Shown: in pieces, positions 1 through 7,484 of the stretch
Layout: each line of letters opens with the position of its first letter
Position numbering within the stretch: the stretch's first letter is position 1
From: Clostridia bacterium
GTDB taxonomy: Bacteria > Bacillota > Clostridia > Oscillospirales > CAG-272
Reading direction: 5' to 3'
Length of the DNA stretch: 9,495 nt
NCBI GenBank assembly: GCA_017420845.1
Contig: JAFQOC010000256.1
Coordinates: 1 to 9,495, forward strand
Notes under the pieces: generated by a model
Databases searched by the model: none
What the model was told of the DNA's origin: nothing
What the model saw: only the letters and a program-made list of their open reading frames with translations
Position numbers and translations under genes: made by a program

Positions 1-1113
1 CATCCTACCGAGAGCGGCGTCACCCCCGACGGGCAAGATCTCACCCCCCTCACCCTCCATCACGGGCGGCTGGTAACCGTCCCCGAGGCCAATACGGTTC
101 TGAGCGGGGCCACCGTCACCATTCCTCGGTCGGGTATGGGCTATGCCGCCGCCGCCAATACCGCCGCCGCCGTGACGGACACCCTGTTGGAGGCAGGCGT
201 CCTCCCCATGAATATGCAGCTTTCGGTCTCGGTCACCTTGAGCTCCGCGGCTCTTTTGAAGGACAGCCGCCTTATCGAGATCCTCTGCGGAATCAACCGC
301 CTGGCGGCTGACCGCACTATCCCCGTAGACGATTCCACGATTCGGGTCGACGAGACCGCCACGGAAGACCTCCACCTGTCGGTAGTAGCCTGGGGACAGT
401 CCCCCGAGCTGTGTGAAGATCCCCTTCTGACCTCTGACCGCCTATGGCGGAGCTGTGGTGAGGCCGTCCACAAGGAATCCCCCTCCTTCCTCATCCCCTT
501 CCTGTCTTCCGCCTGCGAGGACAGTCTGAAGGCTCTGCGCGCCGCTCTGAATCGGGACTGCGCCTCAGCCTGTACCCTGTTGCCCATTACCCTCACTCCC
601 CCCGAGGCGGGGGGCGAGGCCGCTCCCGTCCCCGACTCTGGGGGAATCCGAGCCCTGTGCGACGGCATAACGGGATGGTCTACCCCCGTTTTCGCCATGT
701 GCGCCGCGGATGCCGCCCTGCTTTTGGAGCAGCCCACCGTCCGTGAGGCTCTGAACCGCCGCATTCATCTGGGTTATCCAATCCTGGTACTGGGAGAGGC
801 CTGCCGCGCCTTTGCCGAGTGGGATTTCCTTCCCCCCGTTCTGCGAGAGCTGAAGGCTATGGACACCGCCTGCGAGACCGCTACGGTCATCTACCACTTC
901 GAGGCTGACGTCGCGACCCGTCTTATGCGGTGTCCCCCCATAGCCCCTGCCGATTGCAGCCCCCTGCCTCCCCACCTGCTGACCCTCCACCTCCCCGACG
1001 GCAGAACCGTCCCCGACGGCTTTCCCTACCGTGACAGCCGTGTGCTGGGTCTGATCAACGGTCTGGACACGGCCATCCTTCCCCGTCTTCGCTGTCGGAA
1101 CCGTTTCGATTGA
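1..1113 (+). CDS. Divergent PurL-like protein, C-terminal part (5' end outside window)
   Basis: The reading frame is open from base 1, so the gene begins upstream; 370 residues are visible. I recognise it by order of motifs, not strong identity, as the second half of FGAM synthase (PurL, purine biosynthesis step 4). A hydrophobic beta-alpha stretch (M46 onward) leads to TIPVDDSTIRV (about residues 106-116), where PurL has TIPVGKDSMSM; the Gly-Lys is lost. Later PTVREALNRR, then YPILVLGEACRAF (about 260-271), matches the PurL glutaminase strand and nucleophile elbow (LGICNGFQAL), then ATRLMR matches its SRMVRTR, and SRVLG near the end matches DGRVLG. The nucleophile Cys position is Ala with a Cys one residue later, and I find no HGEG segment for the His/Glu of the triad. 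So glutaminase activity is probably absent. It may be a regulatory or repurposed paralog, or a decaying gene. Next gene starts 43 bp downstream. The family call is from memory alignment. Confidence 0.55.
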   Translation, partial: HPTESGVTPDGQDLTPLTLHHGRLVTVPEANTVLSGATVTIPRSGMGYAAAANTAAAVTDTLLEAGVLPMNMQLSVSVTLSSAALLKDSRLIEILCGINRLAADRTIPVDDSTIRVDETATEDLHLSVVAWGQSPELCEDPLLTSDRLWRSCGEAVHKESPSFLIPFLSSACEDSLKALRAALNRDCASACTLLPITLTPPEAGGEAAPVPDSGGIRALCDGITGWSTPVFAMCAADAALLLEQPTVREALNRRIHLGYPILVLGEACRAFAEWDFLPPVLRELKAMDTACETATVIYHFEADVATRLMRCPPIAPADCSPLPPHLLTLHLPDGRTVPDGFPYRDSRVLGLINGLDTAILPRLRCRNRFD

Positions 1114-1156
1114 ATCGACAGAACCTATAAAAAAACATACGAAAGGAACCTTCGCC

Positions 1157-2137
1157 ATGAACCACATTTTTGAACCTCTTTGCAAGAAGCCCCGCGCCGT
1201 CATTCTGGACACCGACATCGGCCCCGACTGCGACGACGTAGGCGCGCTGGTCTGCCTCATCGACTATGCCAAGAAGTACAAATTCCCCATTCTGGGTATC
1301 TGCAACTGCACCTCCAACAAAGCGGGCACCGGTACCATCGACGCCGTCTGCCGTCATTGCGGCATGGAGACCCCCTATCTGGGTCAATGGAGCGGCGAGG
1401 GCTTCCAGGACGATCCCCCCTGCCACAAGTACAACGACGCCGTGGCCGAGACGTTCTCCGAGGCGTATCGCAACGGCACTCTGAAGACCGACGACGAGGT
1501 CACCTTCTACCGCACCCTGCTGGCGGGGGCCGAGGACGACAGCGTCATGATCATCACCATCGGCATGTTCAATAATCTGGCCGCCCTCCTGCAGAGCGGT
1601 GCCGACGAGATCAGCCCCCTCACGGGCATGGAGCTGGTAAAGGCCAAAGTCAACTGCCTGGTCTCCATGGCCGCCATTCTTCCCGAGGGCCGCGAGTGCA
1701 ACGTCATCTCGGACTACAAGGCCGCTGAGGTAGTCTTCACGGAGTGGCCCACCGCCGTATATCTTTCCGACTTCCACATCGGCTGGCAGATCATGACGGG
1801 ATACGATCACATTCAGGATCCCGCCATCATTGCATCTCACCCACTGGTCATGGCCTACCACTACTACACCCGCGATTGGACCCATCTCCCCCGCAAGGGC
1901 ATGAACTCCTCCTACGATCTCACCGCTATTCAGTTTGCCGTGGAGGGCGAAGGCGGTTACTACTCCCTCATGGATCCCGTGGATCTGGAGTTCTACGCCG
2001 CCATTCCCGAGCAGCCCGAGCTGGCGGACGCCACCCGTGCCATCCCCAACCCCGCAGGCAAGTTCCGCTTCATGAAGAAGGAGGTCGCCGACGAGGTGAT
2101 CGGGGAGTCGCTGAACGCGATTTTGAGAAAATATTGA
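1157..2137 (+). CDS. Nucleoside hydrolase family protein (IUNH-type)
   Basis: A 326-residue protein, normal length for inosine-uridine preferring nucleoside hydrolases, which cleave ribonucleosides to base plus ribose in purine/pyrimidine salvage. The N-terminal calcium and ribose binding motif is visible as DTDIGPDCDDVGAL (residues 18-31), slightly longer than the classic DTDPGIDDAxAL but keeping the Asp cluster. IITIGMFNNLAALL corresponds to the family's ILTIGPLTNLA strand-helix, ECNVISDYKAAEVVF to the EFN...DPEAA..VF ribose-binding block, and SYDLTAIQF to the C-terminal HDPLA block with its metal-binding Asp. No signal peptide, so cytoplasmic. The start is supported by GAAAGGA at 1141-1147, nine bases upstream. 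It follows the PurL-like gene by 43 bp and ends before a hairpin terminator, so the two probably form the end of one transcript. Substrate cannot be told from sequence; a divergent hydrolase acting on another ribosyl compound is possible. Confidence 0.85.
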   Translation: MNHIFEPLCKKPRAVILDTDIGPDCDDVGALVCLIDYAKKYKFPILGICNCTSNKAGTGTIDAVCRHCGMETPYLGQWSGEGFQDDPPCHKYNDAVAETFSEAYRNGTLKTDDEVTFYRTLLAGAEDDSVMIITIGMFNNLAALLQSGADEISPLTGMELVKAKVNCLVSMAAILPEGRECNVISDYKAAEVVFTEWPTAVYLSDFHIGWQIMTGYDHIQDPAIIASHPLVMAYHYYTRDWTHLPRKGMNSSYDLTAIQFAVEGEGGYYSLMDPVDLEFYAAIPEQPELADATRAIPNPAGKFRFMKKEVADEVIGESLNAILRKY

Positions 2138-2170
2138 TCAACCAAAATGACCTTTTCCGTCCTACGTTCC

Positions 2171-2213
2171 ATAGAAACAGGCGACCCATTTTTTGTGGGT
2201 CGCCTGTTTCTAT
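2171..2213. terminator. Bidirectional intrinsic terminator between convergent genes
   Basis: A perfect 18-bp inverted repeat: ATAGAAACAGGCGACCCA (2171-2188), loop TTTTTTG, and its exact complement 2196-2213. The GC-rich core GGCGACCCA/TGGGTCGCC is flanked on one side by an A-rich and on the other by a T-rich stretch (TGTTTCTAT), so it reads as a terminator from both strands. It lies 33 bp after the nucleoside hydrolase stop and 3 bp beyond the sigma-fusion stop. The T tract is short and interrupted, which lowers certainty on strength. The rest of 2138-2216 holds nothing else I can see. Confidence 0.85.
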
Positions 2214-2216
2214 ACG

Positions 2217-3500
2217 TCAGGTCTCGGGCTCGGTAACGGCATCGCCGACCCCTGCGGACTCGCTCTCGGCAGGAGGGAGCTCCAGGCTGAAGAACACCCG
2301 CATGACCGTCTTTTCCTCACCCATGTAAGCGTAGAAGCTCATGTAGTCCTCCATGGGGTAGGTGCCGCCTCGGATGGTGGAAAAGTCCACCACAAGGGTA
2401 TAGGTACCGGGGGCGACGGGAAGCTCGGACAAACGCTCGGAGGAGCCATTCACGTAAACGCGGAGGGTACCGTGACGAATGGTCACGCCGTCCACCTTGT
2501 AGTCCTTCTCGGTGGAAGCCAGGGCGTCGCCCATGCGGTCGCTGACGGCGGCATACAGGGGAGACGCGTCGGTCTTGACCAAGGTGTAGGTGGCTGTGGT
2601 CTCGGTAACCGCCTCCAGCGTCAGGGTATTGCTGCCCAGCGTGACCGTGTCACCCAGGGGCAAGATATCCGCCGGATTGGGCTTGAAGGCTATTTCGGCA
2701 TCGCCCTCCACCTTTCCCTCGTCCCGCCAGTTCCGATCCCGGAGCGTAAGGTCGGTGTTGATGACCTCCCGCAGATAGGGGAAGGATACCGCGATCAGGG
2801 CTACGCAGGCCGCCGCCATCAGCACAGGCAAGCCCCGACGGAGCTTTTTGCCCGACCTGCGGGCATCCAGAAGAAGTTGATCTTCCAGGTGGTTCACGGC
2901 CAAGGCGGCCACGGCGATATCGGTCACGCCGATTTTTTTCTGCTCCGCCAAATGGCGAGACAGCTTTTGGCGTACCCGCAAAAGCAGGGTATAGACCTGC
3001 TTGGAGCTGAGGCCGAAGCGATCGGTGATCTCGGAAACAGAATCTCCGTAAAAGTAACGGCAGACAAACACGTCCCGCGCCTCCCGCTTCTGCTTGCGGA
3101 GGAACGCGCTTACTGCCTCGGCGGCCAAAAGGGCCTGAGCCTCCTCCGAGGGCTCAATGCCGAACCCATCCACCTTGACGGGAAAGCATTCGCTCAGCTC
3201 GTCCAGGATCCGGAGGAACATACTGTCTCCACGCTTGGCATCCTTCTGACCGCGGAACAGATCAATGGCCTGCTCACGGGTGATGCGAAGCAGGTACAGC
3301 TTCAAGGAAGGCGGATCATCGGCGTGGGCACGCTCGGCGGCCAGCTCAAAGGCGTAGCTCACACAGGCCTCTGCCTGCCTCTGATGGTCCAGCACGTTCA
3401 GAGCGACCTTCAGACAGTCGTAGCCATACAACGCGTTTGCCTCCTCGGTGGCGCGGGGGTCTCCACGGCCATACATATCCAGAATGTCTCGATTGTTCAT
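2217..3500 (-). CDS. ECF sigma factor fused to a membrane anti-sigma-like domain
   Basis: 427 residues. Residues 1-185 look like a Clostridia-type ECF sigma factor: region 2 includes DHQRQAEACVSYAFELA and LYLLRITREQAIDLFR...DAKRG (about 38-91), followed by region 4 with RDVFVCRYFYGDSVSEI and helix-turn-helix SVSEITDRFGLSSKQVYTLL (154-173). Residues 186-222 (IGVTDIAVAALAVNHLEDQLLLDA) match the cytoplasmic N-terminus of the anti-sigma proteins that usually lie next to this sigma class. One transmembrane helix follows (about 224-243, after KKLRRG), then about 180 outer residues rich in beta-type sequence. Release from the membrane would presumably need proteolysis; that is inference. The start is the ATG at 3498-3500 with CTCCTTT complement (AAAGGAG) at 3506-3512; an upstream ATG at 3539 lacks a good site. 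It follows the M18 gene by 35 bp, likely same transcript. The outer domain I do not recognise. Confidence 0.82.
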   Translation of the reverse strand: MNNRDILDMYGRGDPRATEEANALYGYDCLKVALNVLDHQRQAEACVSYAFELAAERAHADDPPSLKLYLLRITREQAIDLFRGQKDAKRGDSMFLRILDELSECFPVKVDGFGIEPSEEAQALLAAEAVSAFLRKQKREARDVFVCRYFYGDSVSEITDRFGLSSKQVYTLLLRVRQKLSRHLAEQKKIGVTDIAVAALAVNHLEDQLLLDARRSGKKLRRGLPVLMAAACVALIAVSFPYLREVINTDLTLRDRNWRDEGKVEGDAEIAFKPNPADILPLGDTVTLGSNTLTLEAVTETTATYTLVKTDASPLYAAVSDRMGDALASTEKDYKVDGVTIRHGTLRVYVNGSSERLSELPVAPGTYTLVVDFSTIRGGTYPMEDYMSFYAYMGEEKTVMRVFFSLELPPAESESAGVGDAVTEPET

Positions 3501-3535
3501 GGGAACTCCTTTCAGGATCCGGAATGGTGGGGAGA

Positions 3536-4867
3536 TCAATCCTCCCCGCGGACAGTGCGGGGCTCCGTCAGTCGGTACTCCCCTTCCCCACAGTCCAAAA
3601 GCTCGGTGGAGAAGAAGGTGGTGAGGGCGTTCACCAGGTAAGCCGTATCTTTGGCACCCGCCGTCTCGAAGGAAGAGTGCATAGCCAGCTGGGGAAGGCC
3701 GATGTCCACGGTATTCAAGGAGACCTGAGTGTTGGCGATGTTACCCAGAGTAGAGCCTCCCATCATGTCAGCGCGATTGGCGTAATACTGAATCGGCACG
3801 CCGGCTCTCTCGCAGATCAGGGCGAACAGCCCGGCGGATACCGCGTCCGAGGTATACCGCTGGTTGGCGTTGTACTTGATGACCACGCCCCCGTTCATAT
3901 AGACCGCATGGTTGGGGTCCCGATATTCGGGGTGGTTGGGGTGGACGGCATGGGCGTTGTCGCAGGAGACCATGAAGGATGAGGAGAGCTTCCCGATCAT
4001 GCCTGCATGGGATAATCCGACCGCCTCACAGATCCCTGTCAGGGTATCGAACAGGAAGGTAGACGCCGCTCCCTGCTTGGTCTGGCTGCCCACCTCCTCG
4101 TTATCAAAGAGACAGAAGACGGGAACGGTATCGGGGATGGCAGAGGCTTCTCCCGCGGTCAGGAAGGCCGACAGGGAGGCATAGGCGCATTGGAGATCGT
4201 CCAGACGGGGGGCGGAAATATAGCCGCTCCACTCCATGCCGGGCTGGGGATTGTAGAGGAACAGGTCGGTGGTGAGAATATCCGCTTCGGCCACATTCAG
4301 AGCCTCGGCCAAGCGGCGGCGGAGAAGGCCCGCGTCGGAGGCCTCCCCCATGAGCGGAAGCATATCCACAGCGGGGTTGTAGGAAGCTCCGTCGTTGGCG
4401 TTACGGTTCATGTGGATAGCCACCGAGGGGATGATGCCCGTCGTATCCGACAGGACCACGGGACGGACGGAAATTCCCCCGGAGGTACGCACCGTGACTC
4501 GTCCCGCTACGGCCAGGGGACGGTCCATCCAGGTCGCGCACAGCATACCGCCGTACTTCTCCACCGCCAGACGAAGGGTACGGCCGTCGCACAGCTCGGC
4601 GTTCTCCTTGATCTTGAAGCAGGGGGAGTCATCGTGGGCGGCGGTGATCATGAAGCCTCGGAAATCCGTGGACGAAGGGGTACGGAAGGCGATGAGGGAG
4701 GAGCCGTTTCGGGTCACGTAGTAACCGCGTCCCGCGGCAAGGCTGCTCAGGCAACCCTCACGCAGGTGTTGATAGCCGGCGGCCTCCAGGATCTCGGCGG
4801 TGTGCTCCACGGCCTGGTAGGCGGTGGGGCAGGCGGATATGTATGTCAACAGGGATTCGTTCATCAT
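3536..4867 (-). CDS. M18 family zinc aminopeptidase
   Basis: 443 residues, typical of M18 aspartyl-type aminopeptidases, which remove N-terminal (often acidic) residues from peptides in the cytoplasm using two metal ions. All ligand motifs are visible: ITAAHDDSPCFK (His78), APRLDDLQ (Asp223/224), LFDNEEVGS (catalytic and ligand Glu257/258), SCDNAHAVHPNHP (Asp303) and AMHSSFE (His397). Family blocks HMNRNANDG, NPQPGMEWSG, KYNANQRYTS and GGSTLGNI are also present. It is closest to the bacterial ApeB/LAP4 group. Two adjacent ATGs (4865-4867 and 4862-4864) could be used; AAAGGAG at 4874-4880 favours either. A consensus promoter lies 57 bp upstream. The gene precedes the sigma/anti-sigma fusion in the same direction by 35 bp. 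No signal peptide. Domain integrity looks complete, with a short unrelated tail (about 421-443). Confidence 0.96.
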   Translation of the reverse strand: MMNESLLTYISACPTAYQAVEHTAEILEAAGYQHLREGCLSSLAAGRGYYVTRNGSSLIAFRTPSSTDFRGFMITAAHDDSPCFKIKENAELCDGRTLRLAVEKYGGMLCATWMDRPLAVAGRVTVRTSGGISVRPVVLSDTTGIIPSVAIHMNRNANDGASYNPAVDMLPLMGEASDAGLLRRRLAEALNVAEADILTTDLFLYNPQPGMEWSGYISAPRLDDLQCAYASLSAFLTAGEASAIPDTVPVFCLFDNEEVGSQTKQGAASTFLFDTLTGICEAVGLSHAGMIGKLSSSFMVSCDNAHAVHPNHPEYRDPNHAVYMNGGVVIKYNANQRYTSDAVSAGLFALICERAGVPIQYYANRADMMGGSTLGNIANTQVSLNTVDIGLPQLAMHSSFETAGAKDTAYLVNALTTFFSTELLDCGEGEYRLTEPRTVRGED

Positions 4868-4924
4868 GTCATACTCCTTTCAGGTTGCATGATTTGAAAC
4901 GGGGAATGAAATCAGATTATCGTA

Positions 4925-4953
4925 ATTATACCATGTTACGGCGATTCTGTCAA
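4925..4953 (-). promoter_or_regulatory. Consensus sigma-A promoter with extended -10
   Basis: On the minus strand, TTGACA (4948-4953) and TATAAT (4925-4930) are separated by exactly 17 bases. TG lies one base before the -10, giving TGGTATAAT. Both hexamers match the vegetative consensus perfectly, so strong constitutive transcription of the M18 gene and probably the sigma fusion is expected, starting near 4918. It lies downstream of the helicase stop (5018), making a separate unit from the BREX-like operon. In 4954-5017 I see no clear hairpin terminator for the helicase transcript. Confidence 0.9.
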
Positions 4954-5017
4954 TCCGGGATCGGAATTTTGTCCCCAGACAGCAGGGCAATGAAACGGGA
5001 ACAAGCGGCGCCCGCGA

Positions 5018-7384
5018 TCAATACTCCGCCAACAGCTCCCTCAGCCTCGCCTCGGCCTCGTCCGCCCGCAATCTGTCGGCGGCGTAGGCACGGCGGAGAA
5101 GCTCTCCGGGGATATGCTCGTCGTATTTTTCGAAAATGGGCACCTCCCCGCTCTGCACCAAGGCCTCACAGTCAATGCCGTCGCTCTCGGCGATGGACGA
5201 AAGCTTTGAAATGAGATCGTAGTCGTTCCCTCTTTCCATGCGGAAGGTGAGGTAGTAGCAGCCCTCGAATTCCAGATTGCTGATCTTACACAGGGAGGCG
5301 TTGCGGGCGATAAACTTCCGCAGGGTACGGAAGGAGCGAGTGCCCAGCCAGGGGAACAGGCACCAGGTGTAGCCGCCGAGGGAGACCAGAGAGTGCGCCA
5401 GCATCCCCGTGTTCCGTGCCACGTGGCGGGCGACCTCAATGCGCTTCCTTGCATTGGGCTTCAGGTAGGGGTAGACCGTATCTTCTTCCAAAATCTTGCG
5501 CATCCGCTGAACGATCTTGGTGTGGATCTCACCGAAATCTCCCGGCCAGGAGACCTCCATTTTGCCGTCCACCTGCCTCACGTAGATGAGCTTGCGCTGG
5601 ATATCCAGCTCCTCCACCTCCCAAACGCGGCCCGCCAGAGCAAAGCGATCCCCCACGGGGGGCGGGGTGGTGATGGTGCCGATCTCGTCCGAACCCGCGC
5701 GGACCGTGAAGTCCTCGGAGTCCTTGAACACGGCGTAGAACTTGAAGCTCTTCAGCAGCCGCTCTCCCGCAAGACCTACGATCAGTCCCTTTTCCTCGGT
5801 CATCTCCAAAAAATCGTGCTCGATCATGGAGACCATGAGGGTGCGGTAGTCCTCCCTCGACACCTCCGCGAAGGGAGGCAGAGACAGGACCCGCTCGGCC
5901 AGACGGCGGGGGGTCAGCTCTCCCGCGGCGGCCAGAATGGACAGGGTCTGATGGAAGAGCAGGCTCATGGGCATCTTCTTGCGGCGTGGGGGTTCAATGA
6001 AGCGCTCCTCGATGTAGAGTTGGATGATGGCGATACCCCGGAGCAGCTCCCACGGGATCAGCTGGGGCAGAGGGGTGTTGGGCAGGGGATCCTCCTCACG
6101 GAAGACCATCATCATCTCGGGGGGCTCGCCCCGACGCCCCGACCGTCCCAGGCGCTGGAGGAAGGAGGACACGCTGTTGGGAGCACCGTTCTGCAGAACC
6201 CGCTCCAGGCGGCCTATGTCGATGCCCAGCTCCATGGTGACGGTAGCGCAGGTGACGGCGAAGATCTCCTCGTCCTTCATCTTGGCCTCGGCCTCCTCCC
6301 GCAGAGAGGCGGACAGGTTGCCGTGGTGGATCAGAAATACATCCTGCTCTCCCCGCGCCTTGGCAATTTGGCGGAAGGTGGCGCAGAGGTACTCGGTCTC
6401 CTCACGGGAGTTGGAGAAAACAAGGGACTTCTTGTCCTTGACGCAGTCGTACATATACTCGTAGCCCGCGTCCAGGGGGTGAGCGGCGGTCTTGGGGAGG
6501 GCGGACTCCACCATGGAGGCGGCGACAGCCTGGGCGGTGGAGAGGTCAAGGGCTTTCTCATAATCCACGATCTCACCGTCATGAGTCTCGTCTGCCATAT
6601 CACCATGCGAAGCGTCGTCGTGACCGTCCTGCTGAGGATCCGCAGGCTCCACCGACTGGTTATCCTTGGGGTTCTGGATGTAGAAATGCTCCAGACCCAG
6701 CCGCCACTTGATCTTGCCCTCCTCGAAGGTGGGGACGTCCACGGGGATACCCGTATCTCCCGCCAGCCAGTCGGCGGCGAGGCCCGGGTCACCGATGGTG
6801 GCCGATAGACCGATACGGCGGGGGCTACGGCCGATGAGGTGGCCCAAACGGGAAAGCTGGCAGATGATCTGATTACCGCGATCGGTACCCGTAAGGGTAT
6901 GGATCTCGTCGATAACCACGTAGCGTAGATCCCCGAACAGCCGCAGAATGTCGTTGGAGCGGTTCATGAGCATGGCCTCCAACGACTCGGGGGTGATCTG
7001 CAGAATGCCAGAGGGCTTCTCCAGGAGCTTTTTCTTGTGGGACTGGGCCACGTCCCCGTGCCAGCGGGTCACGCGGATGCCCGTCATGTCCAGAAGCTCC
7101 TCCATGCGCCCGAACTGGTCGTTGATGAGGGATTTCAGGGGGCAGATGTACAGCGCCCCCACGCTCATGGGCGGGTTCTCGCAGAGGTCCGAGAGGATGG
7201 GGAAAAAGGCCGCCTCGGTCTTGCCGCTGGCGGTGGAGGAGGTGAGCAGGAGGTGGTGGTCCGTGAGGAACAGCGTCCTCGCCGCCGCCACCTGCACCCC
7301 TCGCAGAGACTCCCAGCGGTGGGTGAAGATGTACTCACGGATGAATTCGGGAAAGCGTTCGAATATGCGGTCAGCTTCGGTCAT
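5018..7384 (-). CDS. Lhr-type SF2 DEAD/DEAH helicase (BrxHI-like)
   Basis: 788 residues. Helicase motifs in order: motif I SSTASGKTE (49-57), CPLKSLINDQ (Ia), ITPESLE (Ib), DEIH box (159-162), SAT (194-196), VFSNSREETEYL (motif IV), MELGIDIG (V) and QRLGRSGRRG (410-419, VI). The C-terminal part (about 430-788) contains winged-helix and Lhr-core-like sequence, shorter than full-length Lhr. Such ATP-driven 3'-5' translocases occur in type 2 BREX as BrxHI, paired with BrxD; that this is its partner is inferred from the BrxD-like gene in the same run. Between the two RecA lobes is an Asp/His/Glu-rich, Gln-containing insert (about 241-272), likely a flexible loop. The start is the ATG at 7382-7384 with AAAGGAG upstream (7390-7396); an alternative ATG at 7466-7468 would add 28 residues encoded by the hairpin repeat and is less likely. 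Last gene of its operon. Confidence 0.93.
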   Translation of the reverse strand: MTEADRIFERFPEFIREYIFTHRWESLRGVQVAAARTLFLTDHHLLLTSSTASGKTEAAFFPILSDLCENPPMSVGALYICPLKSLINDQFGRMEELLDMTGIRVTRWHGDVAQSHKKKLLEKPSGILQITPESLEAMLMNRSNDILRLFGDLRYVVIDEIHTLTGTDRGNQIICQLSRLGHLIGRSPRRIGLSATIGDPGLAADWLAGDTGIPVDVPTFEEGKIKWRLGLEHFYIQNPKDNQSVEPADPQQDGHDDASHGDMADETHDGEIVDYEKALDLSTAQAVAASMVESALPKTAAHPLDAGYEYMYDCVKDKKSLVFSNSREETEYLCATFRQIAKARGEQDVFLIHHGNLSASLREEAEAKMKDEEIFAVTCATVTMELGIDIGRLERVLQNGAPNSVSSFLQRLGRSGRRGEPPEMMMVFREEDPLPNTPLPQLIPWELLRGIAIIQLYIEERFIEPPRRKKMPMSLLFHQTLSILAAAGELTPRRLAERVLSLPPFAEVSREDYRTLMVSMIEHDFLEMTEEKGLIVGLAGERLLKSFKFYAVFKDSEDFTVRAGSDEIGTITTPPPVGDRFALAGRVWEVEELDIQRKLIYVRQVDGKMEVSWPGDFGEIHTKIVQRMRKILEEDTVYPYLKPNARKRIEVARHVARNTGMLAHSLVSLGGYTWCLFPWLGTRSFRTLRKFIARNASLCKISNLEFEGCYYLTFRMERGNDYDLISKLSSIAESDGIDCEALVQSGEVPIFEKYDEHIPGELLRRAYAADRLRADEAEARLRELLAEY

Positions 7385-7405
7385 GGGGGCTCCTTTCCGG
7401 GAACG

Positions 7406-7475
7406 GCAGGGCTCTGCCCTGCACCCGCTTAAGGAACTTCTTGAAAGAAGTTCCTTAAGAATCTTCAAGAACTTT
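7406..7475. repeat. Twin-hairpin intergenic repeat, copy 1
   Basis: Two adjacent hairpins. The GC-rich one pairs GCAGGGC (7406-7412) with GCCCTGC (7416-7422) over a TCT loop. Five bases later an AT-richer one pairs CTTAAGGAACTTCTT (7428-7442) with its exact 15-base complement (7445-7459) around GA. A tail GAATCTTCAAGAACTTT (7459-7475) follows. On the transcribed strand it begins 9 bases after the 93-residue gene's stop and ends before the helicase ribosome binding site, so it could act as a transcript processing or attenuation structure. There is no T tract. Same layout and orientation as copy 2 at 8412-8477. Confidence 0.8.
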
Positions 7476-7484
7476 CAAATAAGG

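Noticed and set aside
1126..1131. TATAAA as a promoter for the nucleoside hydrolase
   Set aside because: No -35 element at suitable distance; the gene probably reads from upstream.
565..1885. Minus-strand open frames opposite the PurL-like and nucleoside hydrolase genes
   Set aside because: The translations are Gly/Val-rich shadows, while the plus strand has family motifs and a good ribosome binding site.
3501..3539. Upstream ATG extending the sigma fusion by 13 residues
   Set aside because: It covers the AAAGGAG site of the proper start and overlaps the M18 stop; no good site precedes it.
2193..3641. Long open frame (482 codons) on the + strand opposite the sigma fusion
   Set aside because: The minus-strand protein has clear sigma motifs and a ribosome binding site; the plus frame gives low-complexity Gly/Val/His-rich sequence, a shadow of GC-rich coding.
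4954..5017. Possible terminator after the helicase
   Set aside because: Only short imperfect complementarities, no stable stem with a T tract.
5393..6808. Long open frame (471 codons) on the + strand opposite the helicase
   Set aside because: The minus strand carries all helicase motifs; the plus translation is composition-biased with no ribosome binding site or family pattern.
7385..7468. Upstream ATG extending the helicase by 28 residues
   Set aside because: The extra residues are encoded by the hairpin repeat; the ATG at 7382-7384 has its own AAAGGAG.
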